Counted from the first letter of the stretch, positions 52,591 through 62,367 are shown. The stretch is 64,000 nucleotides of DNA from Halomonas eurihalina (GCF_008274785.1 NZ_VTPU01000003.1:1-64000); one strand, 5' to 3'. Program-made: numbers and translations. Notes: generated from the letters alone by a model not told the origin.

Positions 52591-53825
52591 AGCAGGGCCT
52601 CGAGTGGAGAAGTGGTGGCCTCGAGCCTGGCCGCGACATTGTCGACGGCGAGTCCGATGCCCGTGTCGCAGTAATAGCCTCCGTTGAGCTGAACGGTGTG
52701 CATGACCGTGCGATGAAAGCAGTGGAACAGTTCTTCGTCGGGTGGCTGCCCGTGGCGCCAGAAGTCGTTCAGCCCGCCGTCGAACGTCAGGCCATCGAGC
52801 CGATAGATCGGCTGGCTCAGGGCGATGGTCGGACAACGATGTTCCAACGCCACGATACCCGAGGTGCTGTTGACCGTCACGGTACCGGTGGCAGCCTTGA
52901 ACAATGCGTTGAGATCGCCGGACTCGAGATAGACGACGCGCCCGGCGATGTCATAGCGCTTCTCGAGACGTGCGATGAGACCGGCGTAGTCGATGAGGCC
53001 CATGTCCAGCGGGTGGTTCTTTATACACAGCAGGCTATCTGGCGGCGCGTGGTGAGCGAAGGAGGCCATGGTGAATTCGATGACTTCCTGCATGTCGGCG
53101 AAGGCTGAATGATTGCGGATCTGGGCATCGCCATTGAGCTGCAGGGGCAGCACGAAATAGGGCTGCTTGCTTTCGGCCAGGGCGCGAATGCGCTCGGCGT
53201 CGCGCGGCTTCCACCAGCGCAACTGGGTGAAGCGCTTGATATAGCCGGCATATTCGATGGGCGCGGTGACCGGCGCATGGTTGCGATAGCGGGGGAACAG
53301 CGCGGGATTGGCGAGCCCGGCCAGATGGTAGAGCACATCGTGGGTGGCACGGCGCTTGAAGGATGTCTGGAAGCGCTTGGCCGGCGGTGGCTTGGGCAGG
53401 TGACGGCCGACATCCAGATACCAGTCCGCATCCTGGGGTAACAGCGAATAGCCGTTGACCCCCTCGCGCTCCAGGGTGATCCAGTGGGGGCGGAAGTAGC
53501 CCTCTTCGAGTACCTGGTTGCGAATGCCTGCGCGCTTGGCGGCGGCGGCCGCCGCCAGATGGACGGGGCGCTGGTCGCCGAACAGCAACTGGTCGGTGGT
53601 GCCGTGTCGTTCCCAGAGGTCGGCCAGGAAATCCGGCAGTTCGTCCAGTTTGCCGCGAAAGGCATGGCTGGGGCCGGCGTGGCGAGACCAGTAGGCGATG
53701 TCGCCACCGGCGAACTGGACCTTGGCGACATGATGGCCATCGTCCCTCAGCCGCTTCGCCAGGCGAGGGAAGAAAGGCGAGCAGACACCCTGGAGGAACA
53801 AGAATGAGCGTTTCGGCGAATTCAC
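52587..53825 (-). CDS. kpsS: Capsule Kdo transferase KpsS
   Basis: Initiating beta-Kdo transferase that adds the first Kdo to the phospholipid acceptor. 412 residues. FLFLQGVCSPFFPRLAKRLR is the diagnostic N-terminus; FGDQRPVHLAAAAAAKRAG, VLEEGYFRPHWITLE, IKNHPLDMG and NSTSGIVALEHRCPTIALSQ follow as in KpsS. GTG 53825 is used, one base after the kpsC stop; any longer form would be inside kpsC. It is the only kpsS in the window, yet two kpsC genes exist. Confidence 0.93.
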   Translation of the reverse strand: MNSPKRSFLFLQGVCSPFFPRLAKRLRDDGHHVAKVQFAGGDIAYWSRHAGPSHAFRGKLDELPDFLADLWERHGTTDQLLFGDQRPVHLAAAAAAKRAGIRNQVLEEGYFRPHWITLEREGVNGYSLLPQDADWYLDVGRHLPKPPPAKRFQTSFKRRATHDVLYHLAGLANPALFPRYRNHAPVTAPIEYAGYIKRFTQLRWWKPRDAERIRALAESKQPYFVLPLQLNGDAQIRNHSAFADMQEVIEFTMASFAHHAPPDSLLCIKNHPLDMGLIDYAGLIARLEKRYDIAGRVVYLESGDLNALFKAATGTVTVNSTSGIVALEHRCPTIALSQPIYRLDGLTFDGGLNDFWRHGQPPDEELFHCFHRTVMHTVQLNGGYYCDTGIGLAVDNVAARLEATTSPLEALL

Positions 53826-53826
53826 G

Positions 53827-55953
53827 TTAATGCTTTCCGATGAAGATATTGCGGTACCAGCGATACAAGTGCGTTCGCCACGCCGGGCGATGATGGTCGG
53901 CTCGGCGCTGTTCCAGAAGGGCCACGACGGTCTCGGCGTTGCAGAGCCGGCGGCTGCCCGGATCGACATACAGTGGGTAGAGAATCAGCGTGGCCGCGAC
54001 CAGGGCATCCAGATTGAGCGGCCGGCGGCGCCTGGGGCAGGCATGACGATCCTCGGTCAGCCCCCAGCCCGCGTAGAATGGCATGCCGTAGGTGACGACA
54101 TGGCGTCCCCGCAGCAATGCCTCGAACCCCGCCAGGGAGCACATGGTATGGACCTCGTCGACCATGTCCAGCAAATCGACGATATCGACGTCGCCGACCT
54201 CGATGTCGTAGAGCTGTTCGTCGGCCTGGCTCAAGGCGCCGAGTCGAGCACCGGTGACAACGTCGGGATGTGGCTTGTAGAGGATGCGAGCCTCGGGATT
54301 GGCCTGGCGCACGGCGGCGAGCAGGCCGCCGTTGGTGCGGATGTCGAACGTGCCGTGGACAATGGAAGCGTCGGTTTCCACCTGGCCGGGCACCAGCAGC
54401 AGTCGACCACCCTCGGGGCGCTGGATGCGTCGTGCACCGGGAACGTTGTACTTGGAGAGGCGCAGCGCGACCAGTCGTTCGCGCAGCTGGGCGGCACGCT
54501 GCAAGAGAGCGGGTGGGAAGCTCGCCTCGTTGAGGATGCGTTCCAGCTCGCTTTCGCGGTTGGCGTCGTAATGGATGCCAAGTGAATCGACGACCAGGGA
54601 GAGCGGGCGGGCCAGGTCGACGCCCAGGCCGATGGAGCGCAGAAAGCCATCCTCCATGCGCCACAGAGAGTGGTCCCGCTCGCGACAACGTTGTTCGGTG
54701 GCAGCGTCCAGCTGCGATGCCCAGCACAGCAGGCGCTCGTCGTGCTCGGCGCCTTCCGGGGGCTTGTTGTGGCGCAGGTGGCGAAGGGTGGCGCCATCCC
54801 CAAGGAAGTCACCGACGAAGCCGCGTTTCCATGACGACAGCCCGTAGGTAACCCAGCGGCCGGCCAGGCGGCGCTGCTGGCGGGTCTGGTCGCCGATCAG
54901 CTCCAGGGTCTGCTCGAAGTCGCAGGCCTGGCCGGTGTAGGGATTGGCGTAGCGGGCATAGCCGAAATAGGCCGCCGCAAAGACCTGTGCCAGCGAGCGT
55001 GGGACGCCGCGACGCGGGCAGTGCCGGCGGTCGTCGGTGAGCCCCCAGCCGGCATAGAAGGGCACGCCGTGGCAGACGACGCGCTTGCCGGCCAGCAAGG
55101 CTTCGAAGCCAAGCTGGCTGCTGACCACATGCACGCAATGCACGGCATCGAGCAGCGACCAGGGGCTCAGGGTCTCGCCAATCAGGCGGCAGCCAGGGAG
55201 CTGGCCGGCCGCCAAGAGATGCCCCTCTTTCTTGCCGGCGATGACGTCGGGATGGACCTTGACCAGGATCTCCGACTCGGGATGTTCGGCTCGGGCGCTT
55301 TCCAGCATCCGCTGGAAGTCGTCGGCCTCGGCCAGGCTGCCGGCGATCGAGGCGTCGCCGGCGGTCTGGTCGACGACCAGCACGCGAGGCCGGTCATCGT
55401 CGAACAGGCGGCGATCCGGCGCATGGTTGTACTTGGAGAGCCGCAACTCGCACAGCCGTTGCATGCCGCTTTCGGCACGCGCGAGCTGCGCCTCGGAAGT
55501 CTCGTCGGCGGCCAGGATCAGGTTCTCCAGCGTCGAGGGACGGCTGGCATCGTAATAGATGCCCAGCGGGTCGACGACGAGGCTGTGGGGCGGGTGGCCC
55601 TCCACGCCAAGTCCCCATGAACGCAAAAAGCCATCTTCGATGGCGATATAGGGCAGCCGATGGCGGTCGGCATGCTCGCGGGCCTTGCGTGTGCTGGGCT
55701 TGAGGCCCCACCCGGCCACGGCGTCGGCATGACGCGTGCGTGGCGAACCGAGATGGCAAAGCCGTTGGAACTCGGGCAGACAGGCACGCAGCGTGGGCAG
55801 GGCGAGCATGCGCCGGGTCGCGACGGCGAGGGTTCCTGTGGCTGTCGTGGCCAAAAAAACAATCCTTTGTAGCTTGGGCTTTATTCGATGTTTGACCTTT
55901 TCGCGTTGTGCATCCACTGCACTTGGAGCGATCTCGCTGTTTTGATTGAGCAA
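53827..55953 (-). CDS. kpsC: Capsule beta-Kdo transferase KpsC (copy 2)
   Basis: 708 residues, two repeated halves with YIAIEDGFLRSWGLGVEGHP, VKVHPDVIAGKKEGH and FEALLAGKRVVCHGVPFYAG in the first, and WRMEDGFLRSIGLGVDLARP, LYKPHPDVVTGARLG and FEALLRGRHVVTYGMPFYAG in the second. It starts the six-gene minus-strand operon; all junctions have zero to four bases. The two halves here appear complete, unlike the weaker first half of copy 1. Copy 2 with the only kpsS may be the housekeeping Kdo-linker pair. Confidence 0.95.
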   Translation of the reverse strand: MLNQNSEIAPSAVDAQREKVKHRIKPKLQRIVFLATTATGTLAVATRRMLALPTLRACLPEFQRLCHLGSPRTRHADAVAGWGLKPSTRKAREHADRHRLPYIAIEDGFLRSWGLGVEGHPPHSLVVDPLGIYYDASRPSTLENLILAADETSEAQLARAESGMQRLCELRLSKYNHAPDRRLFDDDRPRVLVVDQTAGDASIAGSLAEADDFQRMLESARAEHPESEILVKVHPDVIAGKKEGHLLAAGQLPGCRLIGETLSPWSLLDAVHCVHVVSSQLGFEALLAGKRVVCHGVPFYAGWGLTDDRRHCPRRGVPRSLAQVFAAAYFGYARYANPYTGQACDFEQTLELIGDQTRQQRRLAGRWVTYGLSSWKRGFVGDFLGDGATLRHLRHNKPPEGAEHDERLLCWASQLDAATEQRCRERDHSLWRMEDGFLRSIGLGVDLARPLSLVVDSLGIHYDANRESELERILNEASFPPALLQRAAQLRERLVALRLSKYNVPGARRIQRPEGGRLLLVPGQVETDASIVHGTFDIRTNGGLLAAVRQANPEARILYKPHPDVVTGARLGALSQADEQLYDIEVGDVDIVDLLDMVDEVHTMCSLAGFEALLRGRHVVTYGMPFYAGWGLTEDRHACPRRRRPLNLDALVAATLILYPLYVDPGSRRLCNAETVVALLEQRRADHHRPAWRTHLYRWYRNIFIGKH

Positions 55954-56192
55954 TCTCCGTATCGCTTATGGCACGGTTTCGACCGGCGCCTTGCCGAGGC
56001 TTTTATTCGGCGCGGATATTGCGTGCCGGGATGGTAACCCGTGCCAGCCCGGTGACATGTGAACGTATGTGAACACGCCTAAAATGGCCAGTCTATCAGG
56101 CTGATAGCGATTTGGCTCGGTGCCTTCGATAACTGGGATGGCGTCGTCAAGGTTCTTGAAGGGGCGGCGAGGGAGTGGTATAAATTTAATTT
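55954..56192. other. Divergent promoter region between kpsC and hemP
   Basis: Contains the start regions of the minus-strand rkp-like operon and the plus-strand haem operon. I see no ops-like motif for the minus strand. AT-rich TATAAATTTAAT at 56180 could be the hemP -10 region. Confidence 0.35.
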
Positions 56193-56209
56193 GATAATCG
56201 TTATCATTA
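56193..56209 (+). promoter_or_regulatory. Fur box upstream of hemP
   Basis: GATAATCGTTATCATTA contains the dyad GATAA-TCG-TTATC, a close match to the Fur consensus of repeated GATAAT hexamers. It is 20 bases before the hemP start and overlaps a likely promoter, so iron should repress the haem operon. Confidence 0.85.
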
Positions 56210-56228
56210 ACAAAAGGGATTTCATCTC

Positions 56229-56399
56229 ATGAATGTTCGGGGGAAGTCCCCATCCGCAACCGAGCGTCGAGAAGAGGATACCAGGACCATCGACAGCCAG
56301 ACCCTGCTGGGGCGCGATGGCCGCTTGATTATCCATCACGAGGGGCGTCGCTATGTCCTGAGGCGGACGCGGTTGGGCAAGCTGATCCTGACGACATGA
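56229..56399 (+). CDS. hemP: Haem uptake protein HemP
   Basis: A 56-residue protein. [20 protein letters not shown] and [16 protein letters not shown] match the compact HemP family (S-x-x-LL-G-x3-I-H-x-G-x-Y-L-R-x-T-x-x-GKLIL-T). HemP proteins regulate or assist haem uptake and are usually first in Fur-controlled haem operons. The Fur box is directly upstream. Confidence 0.93.
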   Translation: MNVRGKSPSATERREEDTRTIDSQTLLGRDGRLIIHHEGRRYVLRRTRLGKLILTT

Positions 56400-56413
56400 G
56401 AGGTCTCGATCAT

Positions 56414-56527
<114 letters not shown>

Positions 56528-56602
56528 ATGCCAGCCAGGTGCGGTGTCGCCGTTCCCAGCCAGCCATCCGAACCACGGAAACTGTCCGGGAGCCCCTGGC
56601 TT

Positions 56603-58615
56603 ATGAAATTCAGCCATTCCCTCGCCACTGCCATGGCGTGGAGCCTGCCTCTTCTCACTACCCAGCTTGTCAGTCAGCCCGCCATGGCTGAGTCGACCGA
56701 TGCAAACGCCTCGGCGGAGGAACTGAGCGCGGTGACCGTCACTGGCACACGCCTGCCCGGCGACCCGTCCCGTGCGCCCCTGATCCTGGATGTCATCGAC
56801 CGGGACGATCCGGCGCTGTCCACGGCATCGAGTGTCGAGGATGTACTGTCTCGGCAGCCCGGGCTGCATATCGACGGCAGCGGGCGGCGCAATGGCCAGA
56901 CCCTGAGCCTGCGAGGCTTCGATTCCAATGGGGTGCTGGTGCGTCTCGACGGTGTCCGCCAGGACATCGGTACCGGCCATCTCGGCGCGTTCTATATCGA
57001 CCCCTGGCTGATACGCGAAGTCCAGATCGCCCGCGGGGCCCTGTCGAGCCTGTATGGCAGCAATGCCATGGGCGGGGTGGTGAGCTTCGAGACGGTGGAA
57101 GCAACGGATTTGCTGCAACCCGGAGAGCAGGGTGGCATGAGGTTGTCGTTGGGTGGCACCACGGGGCGCGACGAGTTGGGGGGTGCCTTCAGCGCCTTCG
57201 GCAGGCAGGACACGGCCAATGGTCGTATCGACGGCCTGCTGTCCTTGGGGCGTCGCGAATCGGGCGATATCCGGCGTGCCGGCGGACAGGAGGCGCCGGA
57301 GGATGCCGAGCTCGATAGCCTGCTGCTCAAGGGTGGCTGGGAGCCCGATGACCGGAACCGGATCTTCGCCCAGTGGCAGCGTTATGACGAGACAGCTACG
57401 CAACCGGCCAACCCGCAGCAGCTCGGCGACGAGGACGATCAGCGGCGGCGCCAGGTGACCAGCGACAATGTGCAGTTGGGCCACCGCTGGCGTCCCGCCG
57501 ACGCCAGCGAGGTGACCTCTCGCCTGAGCCTCAGTCGGCAGGAGATCGACGAGAGCGATGCCAATCGCACCCTGGAGCGCTGGGGGCTGCAGAGCGATGG
57601 TTATCATCGCATCGAGCATGGCTGGCTGACCCAGACCCTGGTGCTCGGTGCCGAGGTGGATCGCGCCAGCCAGCGCCCCGGCGGCGGGGCGTCGGGCTTT
57701 CCTGATGCCGATATCGACACCCAGGCCCTGTATTTCGAGGACACCCTAAGCGCGGGGCGTCATCTTGCCGAGGGCGGTGTCGGTGTCTTCGATCTGGGGC
57801 TGGGGGCGCGTTACGACCGCTACGATGCCGAGGGTGCCGACGGGCGCAGCACCGAGGAGACGCAACTGTCGCCGAAGCTGCGCCTGTCCTGGCGCCCCGC
57901 GCAGGGGCTGATGGTCTACAGCGGCTACGCCGAAGCCTTTCGCGCCCCGAGCCTATCCGAGCTTTATGCCGACCAGCGCCATTTCGCCGGCTTCTGCCCC
58001 GCGCCGGGATTCTGCTTTCCCGACAATCATTGGGTGCCCAACCCCGACCTGCAGCCGGAAACCAGCCACACCTGGGAGAGCGGTTTCGCCTGGGAGCGGG
58101 GCGACTGGACGCTGCGTGCCAGCTATTTCGATACCCGTGCCGATGACTTCATCGACAGCGAAGTGGATATCGCCGCTGGCACGACACAAGCCGTTAACGT
58201 CCAGCGTGCCAGACTCTGGGGCTTCGATGCCCGGCTGGCCTGGGAGCCCGAGGCTTGGCCCGAATTTCGGGCTATCGCCGGACTATCCGAGGTGTCGGGC
58301 AAGGATCGCGACAGCGGCGAGCCGCTGGGCAGCGAGACGCCCCTGGAATCCACGCTGGGCGCCGACCTGGATCTGCTCGACCAGGCGCTCACGCTGGGCT
58401 GGAGAGGGCGCTTCGCCGATTCATACGAGCGCCCGGACGACGAGGGCAACCTGCCCGGTTACGGCCTGCACGACCTGCAACTGGCCTGGCGGGTCACGCC
58501 GGCCTTCAGCACGTCGCTGCGCCTGAGCAATCTCGGCGACAAGGTGTGGTACCGGCCCAATGGTGCGCTCGGTGACGGGCGCAGCCTGTTTGCTTCTTTC
58601 AATCTGCAGTGGTGA
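56603..58615 (+). CDS. TonB-dependent haem/haemoglobin receptor
   Basis: 670-residue outer-membrane receptor that imports haem using TonB energy. A signal peptide ends near QPAMAES; a TonB box-like ELSAVTVTGTR begins the plug (about 45-170), which has VLSRQPGLHIDGSGRRNG and SLYGSNAMGGVVSFET. The barrel holds the haem-receptor motifs FRAPSLSELYAD and NPDLQPETS, between which the key histidine is found in this family (AHF in ADQRHFAGF). It ends with SLFASFNLQW, a normal terminal strand. ATG 56603 gives a proper signal peptide; the frame open since 56528 begins right at the end of element E. Confidence 0.93.
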   Translation: MKFSHSLATAMAWSLPLLTTQLVSQPAMAESTDANASAEELSAVTVTGTRLPGDPSRAPLILDVIDRDDPALSTASSVEDVLSRQPGLHIDGSGRRNGQTLSLRGFDSNGVLVRLDGVRQDIGTGHLGAFYIDPWLIREVQIARGALSSLYGSNAMGGVVSFETVEATDLLQPGEQGGMRLSLGGTTGRDELGGAFSAFGRQDTANGRIDGLLSLGRRESGDIRRAGGQEAPEDAELDSLLLKGGWEPDDRNRIFAQWQRYDETATQPANPQQLGDEDDQRRRQVTSDNVQLGHRWRPADASEVTSRLSLSRQEIDESDANRTLERWGLQSDGYHRIEHGWLTQTLVLGAEVDRASQRPGGGASGFPDADIDTQALYFEDTLSAGRHLAEGGVGVFDLGLGARYDRYDAEGADGRSTEETQLSPKLRLSWRPAQGLMVYSGYAEAFRAPSLSELYADQRHFAGFCPAPGFCFPDNHWVPNPDLQPETSHTWESGFAWERGDWTLRASYFDTRADDFIDSEVDIAAGTTQAVNVQRARLWGFDARLAWEPEAWPEFRAIAGLSEVSGKDRDSGEPLGSETPLESTLGADLDLLDQALTLGWRGRFADSYERPDDEGNLPGYGLHDLQLAWRVTPAFSTSLRLSNLGDKVWYRPNGALGDGRSLFASFNLQW

Positions 58616-58632
58616 AAGCGGAGGTCACGATC

Positions 58633-59691
58633 ATGAACGTTTCTCGAATCTCCAGCACGGCGCGCCGTCGCGCGATCCTCGATGCCTTTGATGCGGTGCG
58701 TGAGACATCGCCGACCCAACCCGTCGAGCGCATTGCGCGGCGTCTGGACATCAGCGAGGGCGAGCTTCAGGCGGCGCGCCTAGGTCGCGATACCTGGACG
58801 CTGTCGCTGGCGCCTCGCGAACTGGCACGCCGTTTCGAGGCGCTCGGCCAGGTCGAGGCCAGGACCCGTTCGACGGCGGCGACCCTGATCCAGCGCGGGC
58901 GTTATCCGCGCCTGGCCGGTGGCGATGCCGCCGGCTTGCTGCTGGCGCCGGGTGGGCTGGACCTGCGATTGCTGTTCTCCCATTGGCACTGGGCTTGCCT
59001 GGTGCGGGAACGGCCGCGTTGCGGCTCGGTGGACTGGCGCGTACAGGTCTTCGATCAGCACGGGCGCACCTTGCATAGCTGCCGAGCCCTGGACACGGCG
59101 CTCAGCGACGGCTGGACGGCCCTGTTCGAGGTGGCCACCGAGGATGAACCGGCCTTCACCCAGGAGATGCCACGGCCGACCAGGGCCATTTCTGATGTCG
59201 AGGGGCTGGCTGAGGAATGGCAGGCCATGCGTGATGTGCATCAGTTCTTCACCTTGCTGCGCCGCCATGGCCTGGAACGCCATGAGGCCAATGCCCTGAT
59301 GGAGGGGCGCTTCACCGAGGCGCTGGCGCCGACGGCGTTGGAGAACGTGTTGCGGCGGGCCAGCGAGCGGCGTTTGCCGCTGATGTGTTTCGTCGCGAGC
59401 CCGGGCTGCGTGCAGATTCGCACCGGCGAGCTGCCGCTGCCCAGATGGTGCGATGGTCGCCTGACGCTGTCCGATGCGGATTTTGCGCTGAGTCTCAATG
59501 ACGACGCCATCGCGCGCGTATGGCGGGTGCACAAGCCCAATGCCGATGGAGGGGTGACCAGCCTCGAGGCCTTCGACGATCAGGGCCGGCTGATCCTGCA
59601 GCTCTATGCCGAGCGGCGCGAGGGTCAGGCGGAGCGTGCCGACTGGCGGCACCTGCTGGAGGCCTTCCCGCGCTGGGAGGCGGTGGCATGA
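58633..59691 (+). CDS. hmuS: Haem-degrading/trafficking protein HmuS (HemS)
   Basis: 352 residues with two ChuX/HemS-type halves. PVERIARRLDISEGELQAAR is the N-terminal motif (usual pattern R-A-A-L-x-x-SE-x-E-L). SHWHWACLVRE and DVHQFFTLLRRHGLERHEAN (second-half start) follow; RVWRVHKPNADGGVTSLEAF is the C-terminal block. Cytoplasmic; takes haem from HmuUV. GGAGG lies 8 bases before ATG 58633. The stop overlaps hmuT (ATGA). Confidence 0.9.
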   Translation: MNVSRISSTARRRAILDAFDAVRETSPTQPVERIARRLDISEGELQAARLGRDTWTLSLAPRELARRFEALGQVEARTRSTAATLIQRGRYPRLAGGDAAGLLLAPGGLDLRLLFSHWHWACLVRERPRCGSVDWRVQVFDQHGRTLHSCRALDTALSDGWTALFEVATEDEPAFTQEMPRPTRAISDVEGLAEEWQAMRDVHQFFTLLRRHGLERHEANALMEGRFTEALAPTALENVLRRASERRLPLMCFVASPGCVQIRTGELPLPRWCDGRLTLSDADFALSLNDDAIARVWRVHKPNADGGVTSLEAFDDQGRLILQLYAERREGQAERADWRHLLEAFPRWEAVA

Positions 59692-60581
59692 CAACGGTAC
59701 TTGGCTGGCGGACCTGCCTCATGGGCCTGTTGTTGTGCATGACGATGCCCGTCATGGCCGATGATGAGCGCTGGGTAGTGCTGGGGGGCGATATCGCCGA
59801 GACCATGGTGGCGCTTGGCGCGGCCGATCGCCTGGTCGGCCGGGATGACACCAGCTTGTACCCGGAGACGGTGACCCACTTGCCCTCGGTGGGCTATCTG
59901 CGGCGCCTCTCGGCAGAGAGTGTGCTGTCGCTGAAGCCGGACCGCATCCTGGCCAGCGGCGATGCCGGACCGGCGGAGACCCTCGAGCAGCTCGAGGCCG
60001 CCGGGGTGGCGGTCGAGGTGATCGAAAGCCCCGACAAGCTGGCGTCGATTCCCGACAAGGTCCGGTCCGTCGCCGAGACGCTGGGCCTCGAAGCGCAGGG
60101 GCGCGAACTGGTCGAGTCGCTGCGCGATGAACTCGATGCCTTGGCGACGTTGCCCGAGCGGCCGAACCTGCGGGCCATGTTCATCCTTAGTCATGGCGGG
60201 ATGACGCCGATGGTGGCCGGCCAGCACACCGCGGCCCAGGAAATGCTGGAAACGGTGGGGCTCGATAATGCTTTTGCGGCGATGGAGGGCTACAAGCCGG
60301 TCGGCGCCGAAGCCTTGGCCCGCCAGTCGCCCGAGGTGGTGTTGATATCGCGCCGCGGGCTGGAGGCCATGGGGGGCGAAGAGGCGCTGTGGGCGATGCC
60401 GGGGCTCGACATGACGCCGGCCGGTGGCGACAGGCGACTGCTGGTGATCGATGACCAGGGGCTGCTCGGGTTCGGGCCGCGTACGCCTGCGCTGTTGCTG
60501 GAACTGCGCGAACGTCTCGACACCTTACTGATGGAAGATGATAGCGCCCTGGTCGAACGCGAGGTGCCGCCATGGACATGA
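59688..60581 (+). CDS. hmuT: Haem ABC transporter periplasmic binding protein HmuT
   Basis: 297 residues with a signal peptide (LMGLLLCMTMPVMADDERW). A two-lobe class-III binding protein: VVLGGDIAETMVALGAADRL, LPSVGYLRRLSAESVLSLKP, ILASGDAGPAETLEQL. Binds haem in the periplasm. ATG 59688 overlaps the hmuS stop by four bases; the longer open frame is inside hmuS. Confidence 0.94.
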   Translation: MTTVLGWRTCLMGLLLCMTMPVMADDERWVVLGGDIAETMVALGAADRLVGRDDTSLYPETVTHLPSVGYLRRLSAESVLSLKPDRILASGDAGPAETLEQLEAAGVAVEVIESPDKLASIPDKVRSVAETLGLEAQGRELVESLRDELDALATLPERPNLRAMFILSHGGMTPMVAGQHTAAQEMLETVGLDNAFAAMEGYKPVGAEALARQSPEVVLISRRGLEAMGGEEALWAMPGLDMTPAGGDRRLLVIDDQGLLGFGPRTPALLLELRERLDTLLMEDDSALVEREVPPWT

Positions 60582-61615
60582 GCCTGCCGCGTGCCGGGGT
60601 AGGCGGGGTGTCGCGGCGTCGCCTCACGCGTCGGTTCGGCGTGCTGGGCGGGCTGTTGCTGGCCTTGCTGCTGGGCCTGGCCTGGGCCGCCGCCTCCGGT
60701 TCGCTCGGTGTCTCGCCGGTCGAGTTCGTGGCGGGCGAAGTGACGGCGATGGATTGGCAGGTCTGGTGGCAGTTGCGCCTGCCGCGTTTGCTGTTGGGCG
60801 TGTTGGTCGGCGCGATGCTGGCAGGCAGCGGTGCCGCCATGCAGGGGCTGTTTCGCAATCCGCTGGCCGACCCGACCCTGCTGGGCCTGGCCAGTGGCGC
60901 CGGACTGTGCGTGGCGGTCTGGGTGGTGTTGTTCCCCGGCAGTGATGTCTTCGGTCTCTATGGCCAGTTCGTGGCCGGTTTCCTGGGGGCGCTCGGTGTC
61001 TGCCTGCTGGTCTTCGGGCTGGCGCGTCGGCGGTCGGGCAGTGGAGCCGTGCTCACCCTGCTGCTGGCGGGCTTGGCAATTAATACCCTGGCCGGTGCCG
61101 GCGGTGGCCTGTTGGCCTTCCTGGCCAGTGACGAACAGCTCCGCCAGCTCAGCCTGTGGGGCATGGGCAGCCTGGCGCATTCGCTGTGGGGAGCGACCCT
61201 GGTGGCGCTGGTGCTGGTGCCGCCGGCACTGATCGTTTTGCTGCGCCGGGCGCGGGATCTCGATCTGCTGCAACTCGGCGAGGCGACGGCCCATGCCGCG
61301 GGGCTGGATGGCCGGCGACTGAGGCGTCGCGTGGTGATGGCGACGTCATTGGGCGTCGGTACCTGCGTGGCGGTGAGCGGCATCATCGGCTTTCTCGGCT
61401 TGCTGGTGCCACATTGCCTGCGCTTGTGGCTGGGGCCGGGGCATCGCCTTTTGCTGCCGGCCTCCATGCTGGGCGGCGCCTTGCTGCTGGTGGTGGCCGA
61501 TAGCCTGGCCCGTGTGCTGGCGATGCCGGCGGAAATGCCCGTGGGGCTGCTGACGAGCCTGCTGGGCGGTCCTTATTTCCTGTATCTGCTGCTGCGCGGG
61601 AGGCAGGGATGCTGA
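60572..61615 (+). CDS. hmuU: Haem ABC transporter permease HmuU
   Basis: 347 residues, FecCD family, about ten membrane segments. LRLPRLLLGVLVGAMLAGSG, QGLFRNPLADPTLLGLASGA and GIIGFLGLLVPHCLRLWLGP are standard. It overlaps hmuT and hmuV by a few bases, forming one translational unit. Confidence 0.95.
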   Translation: MDMSLPRAGVGGVSRRRLTRRFGVLGGLLLALLLGLAWAAASGSLGVSPVEFVAGEVTAMDWQVWWQLRLPRLLLGVLVGAMLAGSGAAMQGLFRNPLADPTLLGLASGAGLCVAVWVVLFPGSDVFGLYGQFVAGFLGALGVCLLVFGLARRRSGSGAVLTLLLAGLAINTLAGAGGGLLAFLASDEQLRQLSLWGMGSLAHSLWGATLVALVLVPPALIVLLRRARDLDLLQLGEATAHAAGLDGRRLRRRVVMATSLGVGTCVAVSGIIGFLGLLVPHCLRLWLGPGHRLLLPASMLGGALLLVVADSLARVLAMPAEMPVGLLTSLLGGPYFLYLLLRGRQGC

Positions 61616-62367
61616 GTCTTCATCACGCCGGCCTGATCGATGCGCCGAGCCTTTCGCCGTTGCACGGCGAGGTGACGCCGGGCGAGGTGCTGGCCATCGT
61701 TGGTCCCAACGGGGCCGGCAAGACGACATTGCTGACGATGCTGTCCGGCTTTCGCCATTCGCAACTGGGGCCGGTCACCCTGGACGGCTGGTCCCTGGAC
61801 GCCTGGACGCCCGAGGCACTGGCCGGGCGTCGGGCGCTGGTCGCCCAGTTCGAGCCGACGGGGTTCGACTGGCCGGTACGCGATCTGGTGGTGCTGAGCG
61901 GCGATCCGGGGGAGGCGGCAGTCGCGGAAATAATGGGTCAACTGGAGCTTGCCTGCCTGGCCGAGCGGGGCGTATCGAGCCTATCCGGCGGCGAACGTCA
62001 GCGCGTCATGGTGGCCAGGGCGCTGTGCCAGCTGGCTGCGGCGCGTCGTGACCATGATCGGGATGGTGGCCTGTTGTTGCTGGACGAGCCAACCAGTGCT
62101 CTGGACCTTGGTCAGCAGCAACGCATGATGCGCCTGTTGCGGCGGCTGGCGGTGGAGCGCCGCATGGCGGTGGTCTGCGTACTGCATGACCTCAACCTGG
62201 CCGCGACCTACGCCGATCGAGTCTGGCTGATGGCGGCGGGCAAGCGAGTGGCGAATGGCACGCCGCGTCAGGTGCTCGAGACCGATCGTCTGGCCCTGAC
62301 CTATCGCGCCGATCTGATGGCACTCGACCGGGAGGGTGAATCTCCCTGGTTGGCCTTGAGGCCTTGA
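61609..62367 (+). CDS. hmuV: Haem ABC transporter ATPase HmuV
   Basis: 252 residues. Walker A VGPNGAGKTTLL (about 33-44), signature VSSLSGGERQRVMVARALCQ, Walker B LLLLDEPTSALDLGQQ, and the switch His in CVLHDLNLAATYAD. Powers haem import through HmuU. It is the last gene of the haem operon; a repeated CCTTGAGG stretch ends the gene. Confidence 0.96.
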   Translation: MLSLHHAGLIDAPSLSPLHGEVTPGEVLAIVGPNGAGKTTLLTMLSGFRHSQLGPVTLDGWSLDAWTPEALAGRRALVAQFEPTGFDWPVRDLVVLSGDPGEAAVAEIMGQLELACLAERGVSSLSGGERQRVMVARALCQLAAARRDHDRDGGLLLLDEPTSALDLGQQQRMMRLLRRLAVERRMAVVCVLHDLNLAATYADRVWLMAAGKRVANGTPRQVLETDRLALTYRADLMALDREGESPWLALRP

